A DNA stretch of 64,000 nucleotides from Costus lasius (taxonomy: Eukaryota; Streptophyta; Magnoliopsida; Zingiberales; Costaceae), in the NCBI GenBank assembly GCA_027563935.2, contig CM050450.1, positions 27,019,439-27,083,438 on the forward strand. The letters run 5' to 3'. Made by a program: the position numbers and the translations under genes. Positions 19,178 through 29,627 of this stretch are shown here, one piece after another (position 1 is the stretch's first letter; every line of letters starts with the position of its first letter). The notes under the pieces are model-generated. The model did no database searches. It was given only the letters and a program-made list of their open reading frames with translations, and had not been told where the DNA came from.

Positions 19178-20849
19178 GGGAGTAATTTTTGGCGGTGATG
19201 TGTAAACTGATTAATAGGTATCGATCTTCCCAGCCGCTCTCGATCGCCTCTTTTCCTTGCTTTCGAGGTTTGCGCTTGACGTTTCCTAGATTTAGCTTTG
19301 TTTCATAGAATTTTTTTCGTCCAATCGGTGTTGTCGTTGTTTAATTCTTCGTTTTGTCCATGAAATTGGAGCCCGATGGGTTGATCCAAGGGTTATGCTC
19401 TTACGATGGAGGGGCTCTGGGTTAGGATTGTTGCGCTTTTCGTATTCCGACTGCCAGCAGTGGAGCAATAAAATTACCTTGCTGGTGATCGAGCTGGAAA
19501 GAGTGGTCCTGCGCCAGTTGACGGTGTTTTTGTTTTGTTTTTTTTTTAAACTGAAAGAGTTATTTCTTTTATGGAGTCAACTGTTCGTTGCTGAGTGTTG
19601 TGCGTGTTCAATCTTTTGAAACTGTTCTACATCTCGTGATATTTGCTAATGGCTGGTCATCCATGGATAGGAATGATTGTGATATAAGTTGGCTCTGTTT
19701 TCATATTATTTTCTTGTGCAATAATTGTTTGTAGGTTTTCAAAATTGGTCTGGACCATCCGGAGTAGAGCCCATTTCGAAATTAGTCTGATAGTAGCAAT
19801 ACAGTGTCGCTATATCTTAGGCACTGATCCAAGATAGGACCGTGTGCACAGTCCAGATTCTAAACCTTGATCGTTGTTTTGGATCTCATTTGGATTCGAT
19901 GTTTAGATCATTCTTTATTTGTTTAGATTTGGTGTTTTGCCCCTTAAAGAATGTGATAACACTCTAGAACCATCTGTCCGGCACTAAAGTCAATATCAGA
20001 ACTTCTTATGTGTCAGTACACGTAATATGTACCTGCCCGAGATTGGGTTAGTAGGTACTGAGATTAAACCTTGCTTGTCCATATGTTGGCTTCCTTGGCT
20101 TGTTGCAAGAGTTACATGTGTGCTTATTGGGAAAATAAACACTTTACTTAAAAGCTTTTGGTTTCTCTCACAACTTATCCGATGATTTATTGTCGGACAG
20201 AAAAAATGATTTACTACATGCATCTCCTATTTTGCGGTGAGAATGGGAGAAACAGTAGTAATAGGATAACTTGAATGATATTCAATACATTTTGTCAAAA
20301 CTTCTGCACTCCTTGCTAATGACTGCAATGAAGGTTATTTTATGCAACTAATGCATGTGTTTTCTAATTAGTGTTTGTACTTTGTAGTAGTAAAAGCAAT
20401 TCAGTGAAAATATAATTTTAGGATATTCAGCCATATTGACAAAAGTTCATAAATTCTGAAGCTGCAGTAGCAACTTCAACCTTTTTCTTTTTAATTATCA
20501 CGCTCGATATGTTTTGGAGATGGAAATGAAATGCATCTTCTTTGGTTCTTCCTACATTTGCTTTCACTTGACGGCTCTTGTCTTGTTATTTATATGCTGA
20601 TAATATGATCTTTATTATTCACGTTTTGCTAACAAGTTTATACAAATGAGCCTTTACAATTATTGACAGATTTCAGACTCAGATTATGCAGGAGAAAAAA
20701 AAAATCTTATATATATATTTAAATTAGAGGCCAATAACATTTTTTATTCAGAAAACAATGGCACACTAGAATATCACTACCGCGGAGACTAGTGGGCAAA
20801 TTGTCCACATTAGGCTCCACGTAGATCCGCATTTGTATAGAAGATGGAT

Positions 20850-21950
20850 GTGGAGGCAGTTGATACCACACACGTGAGGCTTACTCCTAATTGATTATAG
20901 ACCACATAATAAAATTAAATATAATATTAATCTTGATTGATATGACCATTCTAAGTAATAATGAAAGTTGTGCATAATGAAAATGCACAGGTTGGTGAAT
21001 CCTATGAAAGATTGCATAGGTGAAATAGGGTTGTGAATTCCTTGTGAAAGGTAGCTTCAAAAGAGATGATGTAGTCATGTGCTATGAAAGGATTGCATCC
21101 ATCGGGCTACTACAAAGATCCTTTATGAGCAACAATTGCATTGTATCCACGCGTGACACTATTGTGTGAACAAAATTGCCACAAAAGACCATGTTGGAAG
21201 AGACGATGCAGTCGTGAAAAAATCTACAAAGTAGTTGCATATGAGGATGCAGCATGCGAATGATGCAGTCATGCTAGTGGTTCTTTATTGTGAGCTTGGT
21301 GGTAGGGTGATATGAAGATTGACAAGAAATGTTTGTTGTTGATATGCTACTAGAGCACTGGCTGTGCTGATGAGATAGCGCAACTGGAATAGGCAAAAGC
21401 TAAAGCGAGGCATTGTTGCTATGTGAGAAGATGTGGTCTTTGTAGGTTGTGTGAGAAGACAGTCGTGAGATGACTGCTGCTAGATCTACATAAGGGTGAG
21501 ATGCTTTTCTTCTATAGATAGGAGGTTTCACGTGTGGGAGGATGAGATCTTCTATGATAGGGGAGGATTGTTATATCGCCATTGGTTGAGCTTGCTACAG
21601 AGGTTGAAGAAGGTGCTATTATTACATGGTAACATGTGTAAGAGTTGGTTATTCAATTGCAAATAGTGCCACTGAGTAGGCTGGTGAACTCACTTGTTAG
21701 AGGCAAAGGTGTGTGGAGTTGCACGAATTGGACAGGATTAGGGGCAGTGAAAGTGATGTTAGCACTGAGGGAGAGGAGGCATGACAAGCGAAGGTGAATA
21801 TGAGTGGAGAAAGCATTAAATCTGATACCACTTGGCACTTCTATTAATTTGATGATCCACTTACATTGGAGTTTACATATAGACTATTAGGCTTAACCCT
21901 AATTGATTACAAACAATAAAATAAAATATAATGTTGCCTAGTTGAATTTT
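20850..21950 (-). mobile_element. Possible small non-autonomous LTR-type element in the leader intron
   Basis: Two related stretches of about 60 bp, sharing AGGCTTA..CCTAATTGATTA and AAATATAAT, lie at about 20876-20931 and 21888-21943. Next to the right one the minus strand reads TGGTATCAGATTT (21821-21833), the start of an initiator-Met type PBS. This layout (short terminal repeats, PBS, about 900 bp of non-coding interior) resembles TRIM or LARD elements. Termini and a target duplication were not established. Confidence 0.35.
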
Positions 21951-22260
21951 ATCACAATACTTAATAATTATTCAAAACAATTATACACCAATGGCACCAT
22001 TAGTAATTAATTGACTAATTAAACAGTTAATTCCATCAGCAGCTCTATGTCACTGCCTACGAATTTAATGTCTTTCTGCTGTGTTAAATTTCCTGTACCT
22101 TTGGTTGGTTCATCTTGGTATTGTTACTTTCAAACATGACAATATGTTCCATATGCTTGGTGATTCAAAACTTACAAGAGCTGTATTAAAATTTCTTTCT
22201 GCAGTCGATTCCAATGAGAAACATTTGACGCTATCTTAAATATTGTGCATATTTTGCAGG

Positions 22261-22344
22261 ATGACCATATCCTCTCACGTGAACTTGAGTTTTCATTATT
22301 GCATCATGAAGAGCAGTTGTAAATTTTTTGTAAATTGTTGGTAG
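22261..22344 (+). CDS. Possible upstream ORF (27 codons) in the RCD1-like leader
   Basis: If leader exon 2 starts at 22260, its second base begins an ATG: MTISSHVNLSFHYCIMKSSC and seven more codons to TAG. A second mini-ORF (ATG-TTT-TAG) follows near 22357. Both end before the main ATG at 22402. Such uORFs can lower translation of the main frame; no conserved peptide is recognised. Confidence 0.35.
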   Translation: MTISSHVNLSFHYCIMKSSCKFFVNCW

Positions 22345-22401
22345 TAGGAACCTAATGTTTTAGAAAGAATTAGCTTAGCTTGCTTTTGTTTTTGAGTAAA
22401 T

Positions 22402-25400
22402 ATGAAACAGATGAATGCAGAGGTATTAGATCGGGGCGAAAATTGTGGTCCAAAGAGGAAGAGAGACTCTGCTGTAAATTTCACTAACGCTAATAAAAGA
22501 GAGGTAGCTTGTCTGCCTATCGAGGCTCAATCTTCTTTAAGGGATGCCTCAAGAACAGACTGTAGATCTTATCCTGTCTGTCACACAGAGAGCTATATTC
22601 TTAAGAACTTCCGCAATTTCTCAATAAGTGGGTTGCCCCAGCGTGTGATGTCTTATGAGTATGGTAACTGGAGTGATTTTCCTGAAAATATTGTCAGTTT
22701 GGTTCGAATTGATTTTCGGTCAAAGAGAGCAATTACTGAAGCAGTTTATCAGAATCAGCAATTTTTGTTAGACTTTATACATATGGTTTGTGTAATTTGG
22801 CAAACAGGTTTGGTGAAGCCAATAGCTTGGATTGATGATTATGGAAAATGCTTCTTTCCTGTTTTAGATTGTGCAAAGTGTGCATCAAATAAATGCAATC
22901 ACTATGAAAAAGAGAAAGTTGCTCACATTAGACCAAATGGAACACATGAAACTGATGAACACTATGGAATCTCTGTTAGTGCTGCTGAAAGTTCAAGTTC
23001 AAGACCTGGTGATGAGATTATATCTTGTGTCAAGAGGGTTAAGACTGACGAAAATTCTGGGAATGACCAGAAGCTTTCTACTGAAGTTAATCCAACAGTT
23101 GGAGACAATGAACCAGGTTTTGTTTACCCTTCAAATATTCCTGCTTTTGGAAGTTCTCAAATACAGTTCCTTGGTCAGCATGCTAGTAGAGTTGTGCAGG
23201 ATATGTTACTACAAGGATTGGGCAAGATCATTGAAGCTAAAGACATTGTTGGAATTCTTAAGACTCCAATCAAGAATTACCTAGGCCAATTTCGATTTGA
23301 TGTTTTCCAAAAACAGGTTGAAAGAACTAAAAATATCCGTGGCAATGCCAATGTTTGTTATGCATGGCTTGCTTCCTCTAAGGATGCTGTGGAAGACATG
23401 ATGCTACGTGGAGTTCTAAAGAAGCCCATACAGACGCATCTGTACAATGGCATTCTTCTTGCACCTGCAAATTGTTCTGATATCTCGTAAGCTATCATTT
23501 TATCATCAAATCTTCATTAGTTCACTTATGTGAAGGCTTCAAGTTGTTGCTTATCTAGATTACAACCTTTTTTCATTTTGTTCTAATAATCTCTTTATTA
23601 GTTGTCACAATTGAATGAACACGTCTGATTTTTACATGCTATCCTCAGTGCTAGTTATTCTGATGTTGACAAAAATGGTATGATCCACCTGATGTTGTGC
23701 CGAATTGTAATGGGTAATGTAGAACCCATATATCCTGGTTCTAAGCAGTGCCAACCTAGTAATGAAAACTTTGATGCTGGTGTAGACGATCTTCAAAAGC
23801 CAAAGCAATATCTTATATGGGACACAAATATGCATACCCATATATATGCTGACTTCATAGTGACTTTCAAAGTGAACTCAAAAATTAAAGGTCATGCATT
23901 AGTATCTCTTGAATACTTGTTGATGCTTTGTTGACAACTATGAATGCAAAAATTGAGAAGCTTACTCTATGTGACTGCAGAATGTTTACATGGAATAAAC
24001 ATATCTGCGTCCACGAATTGCAGTTTGACTCACAGATCATTACAGGTATGTCTTGCAAATTACGTTATGCTACCATACTAAACTTGCTGGACTATAAACC
24101 AAGCTTGAGGTATGAGAAACTTATAGTTGTTCAAACAATAATCCTTTTTTTTTCTCATAAAGACTTGAAATGGGTAATTCACATTGGTATCTAAATTGCT
24201 TACATGCCTGCATCGGTAATTTGAATACTTTTTACTCTACCAAAGGATTAGAAAGCTTTCCATTTTGCATTAACACTTGAGACTGTTTACCATATTCCCA
24301 TCAAGGTAGTGCCATTAACACGCCAGAAAATTCTCTTCGATTCATGTTTCACATCATATTTTAGAAGTAATAAATCATAAAAACATGTTATTAGATATAC
24401 TAACTGAAGACATTGTTTTTTCTAATTTATTATTACGCAAGTTAGCCGTAATGTTAGTTATATCTTCTACACATCTTTTGTAAGTTTTATTGTGATAAAA
24501 ATTGATATGATTATCTTATTGCTGTGTTGTCTAGTAATATTGAAGTAATATAGTTCACAATATCATATTAGCATCATAATATACAAAAGAAGAAAAGATA
24601 TTGGCTGAAATTTCTGTGCAGATCAATAAATCAAAATTGAAGACGAAAATGGTTCTAAAAAATCAAGAAAAACTAAGATTTTTTAAAGAAATGAAATATA
24701 CGAATTTAAAATTTTTAGTTCCTATTTACATCACTTGCAATACACAGAATGCCCAAGTGAGGGGCACACAATAAGTCTAAACTTACTCTCATTACTTCCT
24801 TCTCTTCTTTGTTGGTTCTTTTTCATTTTTAATATGTTATTTGCATTGTATAAAAGTAATTATTTAAAAATGTTTTTCAAAGTATTTCCTAGGTCATGAC
24901 TATTATCCGTGAATTTGTCCATTTTCTTGTTGATTGGAATATTCACATTTTGTATTTATTCAATTCTAAAATCTTTAATTAGAGTAATAGAGTTATTGAG
25001 ATGTTTAATTTTCCAGACATGATCTGATCGTCTTGATCACCCCTAACCGACATGTAGATCTGGATCACGGTTGATTGATTCTGAAAATTGTCTTTATGAA
25101 TGAAAATTTTGATTACTCAGGCAAGTTTGGATCAGCCTCAGCTTAAAATTAGAAATCCTTAGAAAATCATTTTAAAAGTTTACTTCTAGAAGTGTTTGAA
25201 AATACAAGTTTTTATTGTTATGATGTGAGAATCCCCTATGTATTTTAATGAGCGCTTAGGAAATATTAGTGTTTACTCTTATAGTTTATGTTGATATTTG
25301 ACTAGTAGTTAATTAATTCTAATGCTACTCATCTTTATTTAACACAGTGTTTCTGAGATATAGGCCTTGTTTTATGGCTTTTCAACTAGTAGAAATCAAG

Positions 25401-28400
25401 AAGTTGAGGCGTTTGGCCCTTCAGCTTCTCTGTTCCCACAAATTAGCTGCATCTCTAAGAAGCAGGGGTGAAGCTATTTTTTTGGCCCCCCACCTGCTTA
25501 TGCTCAATAATTCTTATATGTAATAATAATTTTTTAATAGTATAACTCATAATATTTTTAATAAATATTTTAATTATAATTAACTATAAATTTAATCATA
25601 TAAATTTTATCTTAGTAATTTTTTTAATAAGTATTTTTTCAACCAGCACAGCATAAGCGGTTCACAAGCTGCGCATCCCAAACACTCTTAAATTTCTCTA
25701 ACTAGTATCTTTTCAACAAGTTTTTTCTTTAACTAGCAGAAGCTAAAAGCAGAAGCTAAAAGCAGAAGCTAAAAGCAGAAGCTAAAAGCAGAAGCTAAAA
25801 GCAGAAGCTAAAAGCAGAAGCTAAAAGCAGAAGCTAAAAGCAGAAGCTAAAAGCAGAAGCTAAAAGCAGAAGCTAAAAGCAGAAGCTAAAAGCAGAAGCT
25901 GGGCCAAACACACCCATATTAATTTTTGTGCTTTTTTCTTCTCTTTTTGTATTTATTTGTTTAATGGTTCACTGCAGAGCCTAATTGTGTATTATAGTGG
26001 TACACTTAATATATGCTAACTTCAAATATATGCTAACTTTGAAGGATTAGAATATTGGTTAGTTATCAGTTCGATTATCAGATGGCTTTTCCTGTCTTAA
26101 ATCATGATTTATTGAATTTTGTAAATTTTATATTGTTTATCTTGCCTTTTCTTTTTTCATTATTTGATACCTTTTTTGTTTCTGTTTTTTTTGCATGTAA
26201 GGATAACCATTGTCAGCCATTAGCTTTTACAAATAAAACAGAGGCTCCGGGAACCACCTCACAAACTCCAACCTCACCGTGGATGCCCTTTTCAATGTTA
26301 TTTGCAGCAATTTCTACTAAAGTTCCTCGGGGACACATGGACTTGATTCACAATTATTACGAGGAATTCAAGGTTGATCTTTTCACTGAAAAGATATATC
26401 ATTCATTTTATTTTTCGTTTGAGCTAATCCAGCTCCATGACCTATTCTTCCCTCATTAAACAGACAAGAAAGATGAGCAGGCTTGACCTTGTTAAGAAGT
26501 TAAGGCTGACAATTGGAGATGAATTGTTGGTTTCCACTTTAATGAGGCTCCAACAGAAGGTTCGATTTATTTTTCCCTCTAATATAATATAATAGTTCAC
26601 AAAATTTGCAAATCCATCAATCTACCTTCTTGGGGTCAGATTTTGGTAATATTTCTACGCGGAAGTAAATATAATCAAGAATCTTAACTAACATTTCGTA
26701 CCACCCAATTCCAAAATTTTCAAATTCATCAATTCTCGCTGCCTTGTTTTGATCCCTGTAACTTATCTCTATACTTGTTACAATCCCCTCAGTTTATTTC
26801 CTCTTGTTGAGCTTCGCTTGTTTTGCACCATTTGGGAATTGTTACCCCATGTACCAATCTGTATTTGGGTTTTTAACTGGATTGCTTGCATGTTCCCTGG
26901 TTGTCAAGTTCCAAGTTCAACGAACCACATCAGATACAATGACAACATAATTTCAATATGTTTTTTCATTTTATACACTATGTAAATTATCAAAATATAA
27001 GAAATGTAGAAAATATTAAAGAAAAAACATTTTTTCACATGTACCAACTTTATTGTGTTTAATCTTAACAAGATTAATTTATATACCCGTTGTGCTTTGT
27101 GGTTATGTATATGATTTGGCTGATTAGTTAACAATGAACAAGACAAGTAGTTGGGGAGTTTTATCAAGCACCTTAAGTGCGAACATTGAAGAAAGATACT
27201 ACGGAAAAAAGGCGGCATATCTAGGAAAGTAAGGTGGTCGCTGAAGAGACTTAGAGAGCGGGATAACTGGAGGGCACTAGAATGACATGGCTGTTTCCTG
27301 TTCTTGACCTGTTTAACAGGGAAGGATGGAGGGAACTAGGGAACTGAGTTACATAGTTCGATTCTCTTACATTTGTTCTTCAATCTCATACCCAACTCCT
27401 ACACCTCAACCTTGTAGTCTAGCATATTTGGAGCTGACTATGGCTGCGTTTGGATTCTCTTACATTTGTTCTTCAATCTCATTACCCAACTCCTACACCT
27501 CAACCTTGTAGTCTCTAGCATATTTGGAGCTGACTATGGCTGCGTTTGGATTCTCTTATATTTGTTCTTCAATCTCATTACCCAACTCCTACACCTCAAC
27601 CTTGTAGTCTCTAGCATATTTGGAACTGACTATGGCTGCGTTTGGATTCGCAGCTTTTCAGCAGAAAGCTTGCCAGCAGCTTATGGTCAAACCAGCTATT
27701 TGGGAATGCAACTTCTCTGGTTGAAATAGAGAAGCTGCATTGTACACGAGAAGCTGCTGAATCCAGCTTCTACGGCATCTACATGAGAAAGTTGATACGT
27801 CTCTTCCTCGACGACTGCGACATCTCATCTCGGGTGACTCGCTATCTCTCTCAGCTTTTGCCGTTAAATCGACGACCATCGACAACGATCGATGACCAGC
27901 TAACGTGGGCGTTGCCTTGTTTTTCGCTAGCCAAAGCTCTGCCTCCTCCTTAGCTCCATCTTCCGCTCTTCCATTGATGGATTCTCAGCTCCGCCTTCCG
28001 GATTCTTAGCTCTGCCTTCTGCCATCCGCGGGTGGAAGCCCACCTACTCTTTCACGGGCCTTTCACTCTTTTGCGGGTGGATGCCTGCCTTCCGGCTTCG
28101 CCTTCCGCTTTTTCGCGGGCCGCTCTTCTATGGGTGGAAGCCTGCCTTCCAGCTCCGCCTTCCGCTCTTCCGCTCTTTGCCTTCCACTCTGCCTTCCGGT
28201 GCTGTGGCAAGTTCTTCCCTATCTCGTCGGCCGATGCTCGTTCTCTTGTGCTGCGGTTGACGCCTTGTAATGAGCATTCGAGTGAAGCGGATTCCTTATT
28301 CGGGAAATGCACTCATGGAGAAGGCTACGCACAAATTAATGTAGGAGATGATAAGCTTCTGCCGCGAATCGAGAACCCTCTTCCATTGTTTTTTTAACGG

Positions 28401-29627
28401 TTAGAAGATATTTTTAATAAGACGACCGGAAAATATCTCGTAAGGAGACATTTGGTAAATTTCCCAAGATTCATTGGCTTGTTAAGATTAAATTATTAAT
28501 AGTTAAATTAAATATCACACTTCTTATATCCTTGAATAATATTTAGATTATTTTTTTTTAGATTACATTATGGAATTCTACTAACCAGCAAATGTATGGT
28601 TTATTTTTATTTTGATTCATACAGAATAATATTTAATTTATTGTTTGCTAATATTTAGATTACATTATGGAATTCTACTAACCAGCAAAAGCTATAAGCT
28701 ATTTTATCTAAACAGCTTGAAAATTTTCCAACCAGCTCTGGTCAGACCAGGTCCAGCTATAAACTTTAGCTGTCCCAAACTGGCCCATAGAGTCGAGATG
28801 ATAGAGATTGCTAATATTTGATTTTCCTTTGGTAAGCTCTACTAGGCCGGAGTGTCAACCTAGAGTCGAGATGATAGAGATTGCTGGTTCAAAGGCAGGA
28901 TATATGGGCAAGAAACGCGGGGGATGGGGATCCAATATGATGGTGTAGCCCGTTTAAACAATGAGCTTGATTTGGAATTTGTTGATCGTAATTTTCAAGT
29001 GAAACACATGCTGGTGGTATTTTTGAGACCTCGTGGTCAAACTGCTTTTTACCAGTTACTGAAGTTTAAATTGGAGTGTGGTTGAAGACTTGAAGTCCAG
29101 GTCCCAAGTTTTAGAACACTAGAAATCACACTTGGAAAGGGTGGACAATTTGCTAGGGCAGCAAGTGCTGTAGCGAAATTGATCGCAAAAGAGGGTAAAT
29201 CGGCCGCATTAAGATTGCCATATGGGGAGGTGCATTTGCTATCCAAAAACTGCTTAGGAGCAGTCGGATAAGTGGGTAATATTGAGGTGAACCAAAAAAG
29301 TTTGAGTAGAGCCGGATCTTAAGTGTTGGCTAGGTAAGCGTCTTGTAGGAGTAGTTATGAACCCTGTAGACCATCCCATGGGTGCGGTGAGGGGGAGAGA
29401 TGCCCGTGATGGTTAAGCTCATAAATATTTCTTGTTGATGAGGTTACCTATGATGGCTCGATGCAATCTTTAGCAATGCCTGCGTTCTGTCACAATGTAA
29501 TCAGTTTGAGCGACTTTTAGAAATGAAAAAAGAACATAGAAGTCTTAACTTTTTTTCTTATAAACTGAATTTTGACGTTTTGTTGCAGTTACCACCCGTG
29601 GTTAGATGCGGGCCACCAAACACTTGA
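22402..29627 (+). CDS. RCD1: RCD1/SRO1-like protein (WWE, PARP-like, RST domains)
   Basis: Coding exons: 22402-23486, 23649-23890, 23981-24045, 26202-26372, 26464-26559, 29589-29627; 1,698 bases, 565 residues, all phases consistent and all introns GT-AG. An N-terminal basic motif GPKRKR (16-21) is a likely nuclear signal. A WWE domain spans about 80-155 ([22 protein letters not shown]), a PARP-like region about 249-445 ([24 protein letters not shown]), and an RST domain about 482-553 ([34 protein letters not shown]). Family members are nuclear hubs that bind stress transcription factors such as DREB2A through RST; their PARP region is usually inactive. Length fits the family (about 570-590). 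Met1 or Met4 could start. Exon 6, reading [12 protein letters not shown], is the least certain. Confidence 0.88.
25366..25915. mobile_element. Possible MITE in intron 3 of the RCD1-like gene
   Basis: The left side reads GGCCTTGTTTTATGGCTTTT, the right side in reverse complement GGGTGTGTTTGGCCCAGCTT, a loose inverted match of the kind seen in plant hAT/Harbinger MITEs (x-TGTTTGG). Between them lies an AT-rich body and a 13-bp minisatellite against the right end. No target duplication could be assigned, so the call is tentative. Confidence 0.35.
25735..25900 (+). repeat. 13-bp minisatellite (AGCAGAAGCTAAA) x 12.8
   Basis: The unit AGCAGAAGCTAAA repeats without a single mismatch for 166 bp. Perfect identity implies very recent expansion, in the intron of the RCD1-like gene. 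Confidence 0.97.
27353..27640 (+). repeat. 96-bp tandem repeat, three copies, in intron 5
   Basis: The word TGGCTGCGTTTGGATTC recurs at 27441, 27537 and 27633, giving a 96-bp period. Copies differ by a few bases (the first lacks two to three bases). The repeat carries the left terminal word of the adjacent MITE-like element. Confidence 0.92.
27631..28789. mobile_element. MITE-like DNA element in intron 5 of the RCD1-like gene
   Basis: The left end reads TATGGCTGCGTTTGGATTCG; the right end in reverse complement reads TATGGGCCAGTTTGGGACAG. Inner sequence is rich in AGCTTTT / CCAGCT words near both ends, typical of plant non-autonomous elements with x-GTTTGG tips. The GC-rich middle (27770-28260) has a long CT/GC stretch with short chance ORFs. 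Target duplication not resolved. Confidence 0.4.
29115..29406 (+). pseudogene. rpl2: Plastid rpl2 fragment in nuclear DNA (NUPT), inside intron 5
   Basis: The translation reads [53 protein letters not shown] and MNPVDHP in order, the middle of chloroplast ribosomal protein L2. In-frame stops and small indels near 29270, 29320 and 29380 show it is not functional. It lies about 180 bp before the last exon of the RCD1-like gene, on the same strand. A mitochondrial rpl2 origin is less likely because the wording follows the plastid gene. Confidence 0.85.

Larger units (their letters stand above)
19050..22401 (+). other. 5' leader of the RCD1-like gene with a 3-kb intron (19218-22259)
   Basis: Exon 1 (about 19050-19217) ends AATAG|GTATCG. 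A good acceptor, ATTTTGCAG, ends at 22259, and leader exon 2 runs 22260-22401. A GA microsatellite (about 19136-19174) lies in exon 1. The intron holds a possible small LTR-type element (20850-21950). Leader introns are known for RCD1-family genes; here the splice sites are read from sequence only. Confidence 0.5.

Noticed and set aside
28052..28312. GC-rich ORFs in intron 5 as an exon of the RCD1-like gene
   Set aside because: They match no RCD1 domain, the frames do not fit the exon phases, and they lie in a MITE-like element.
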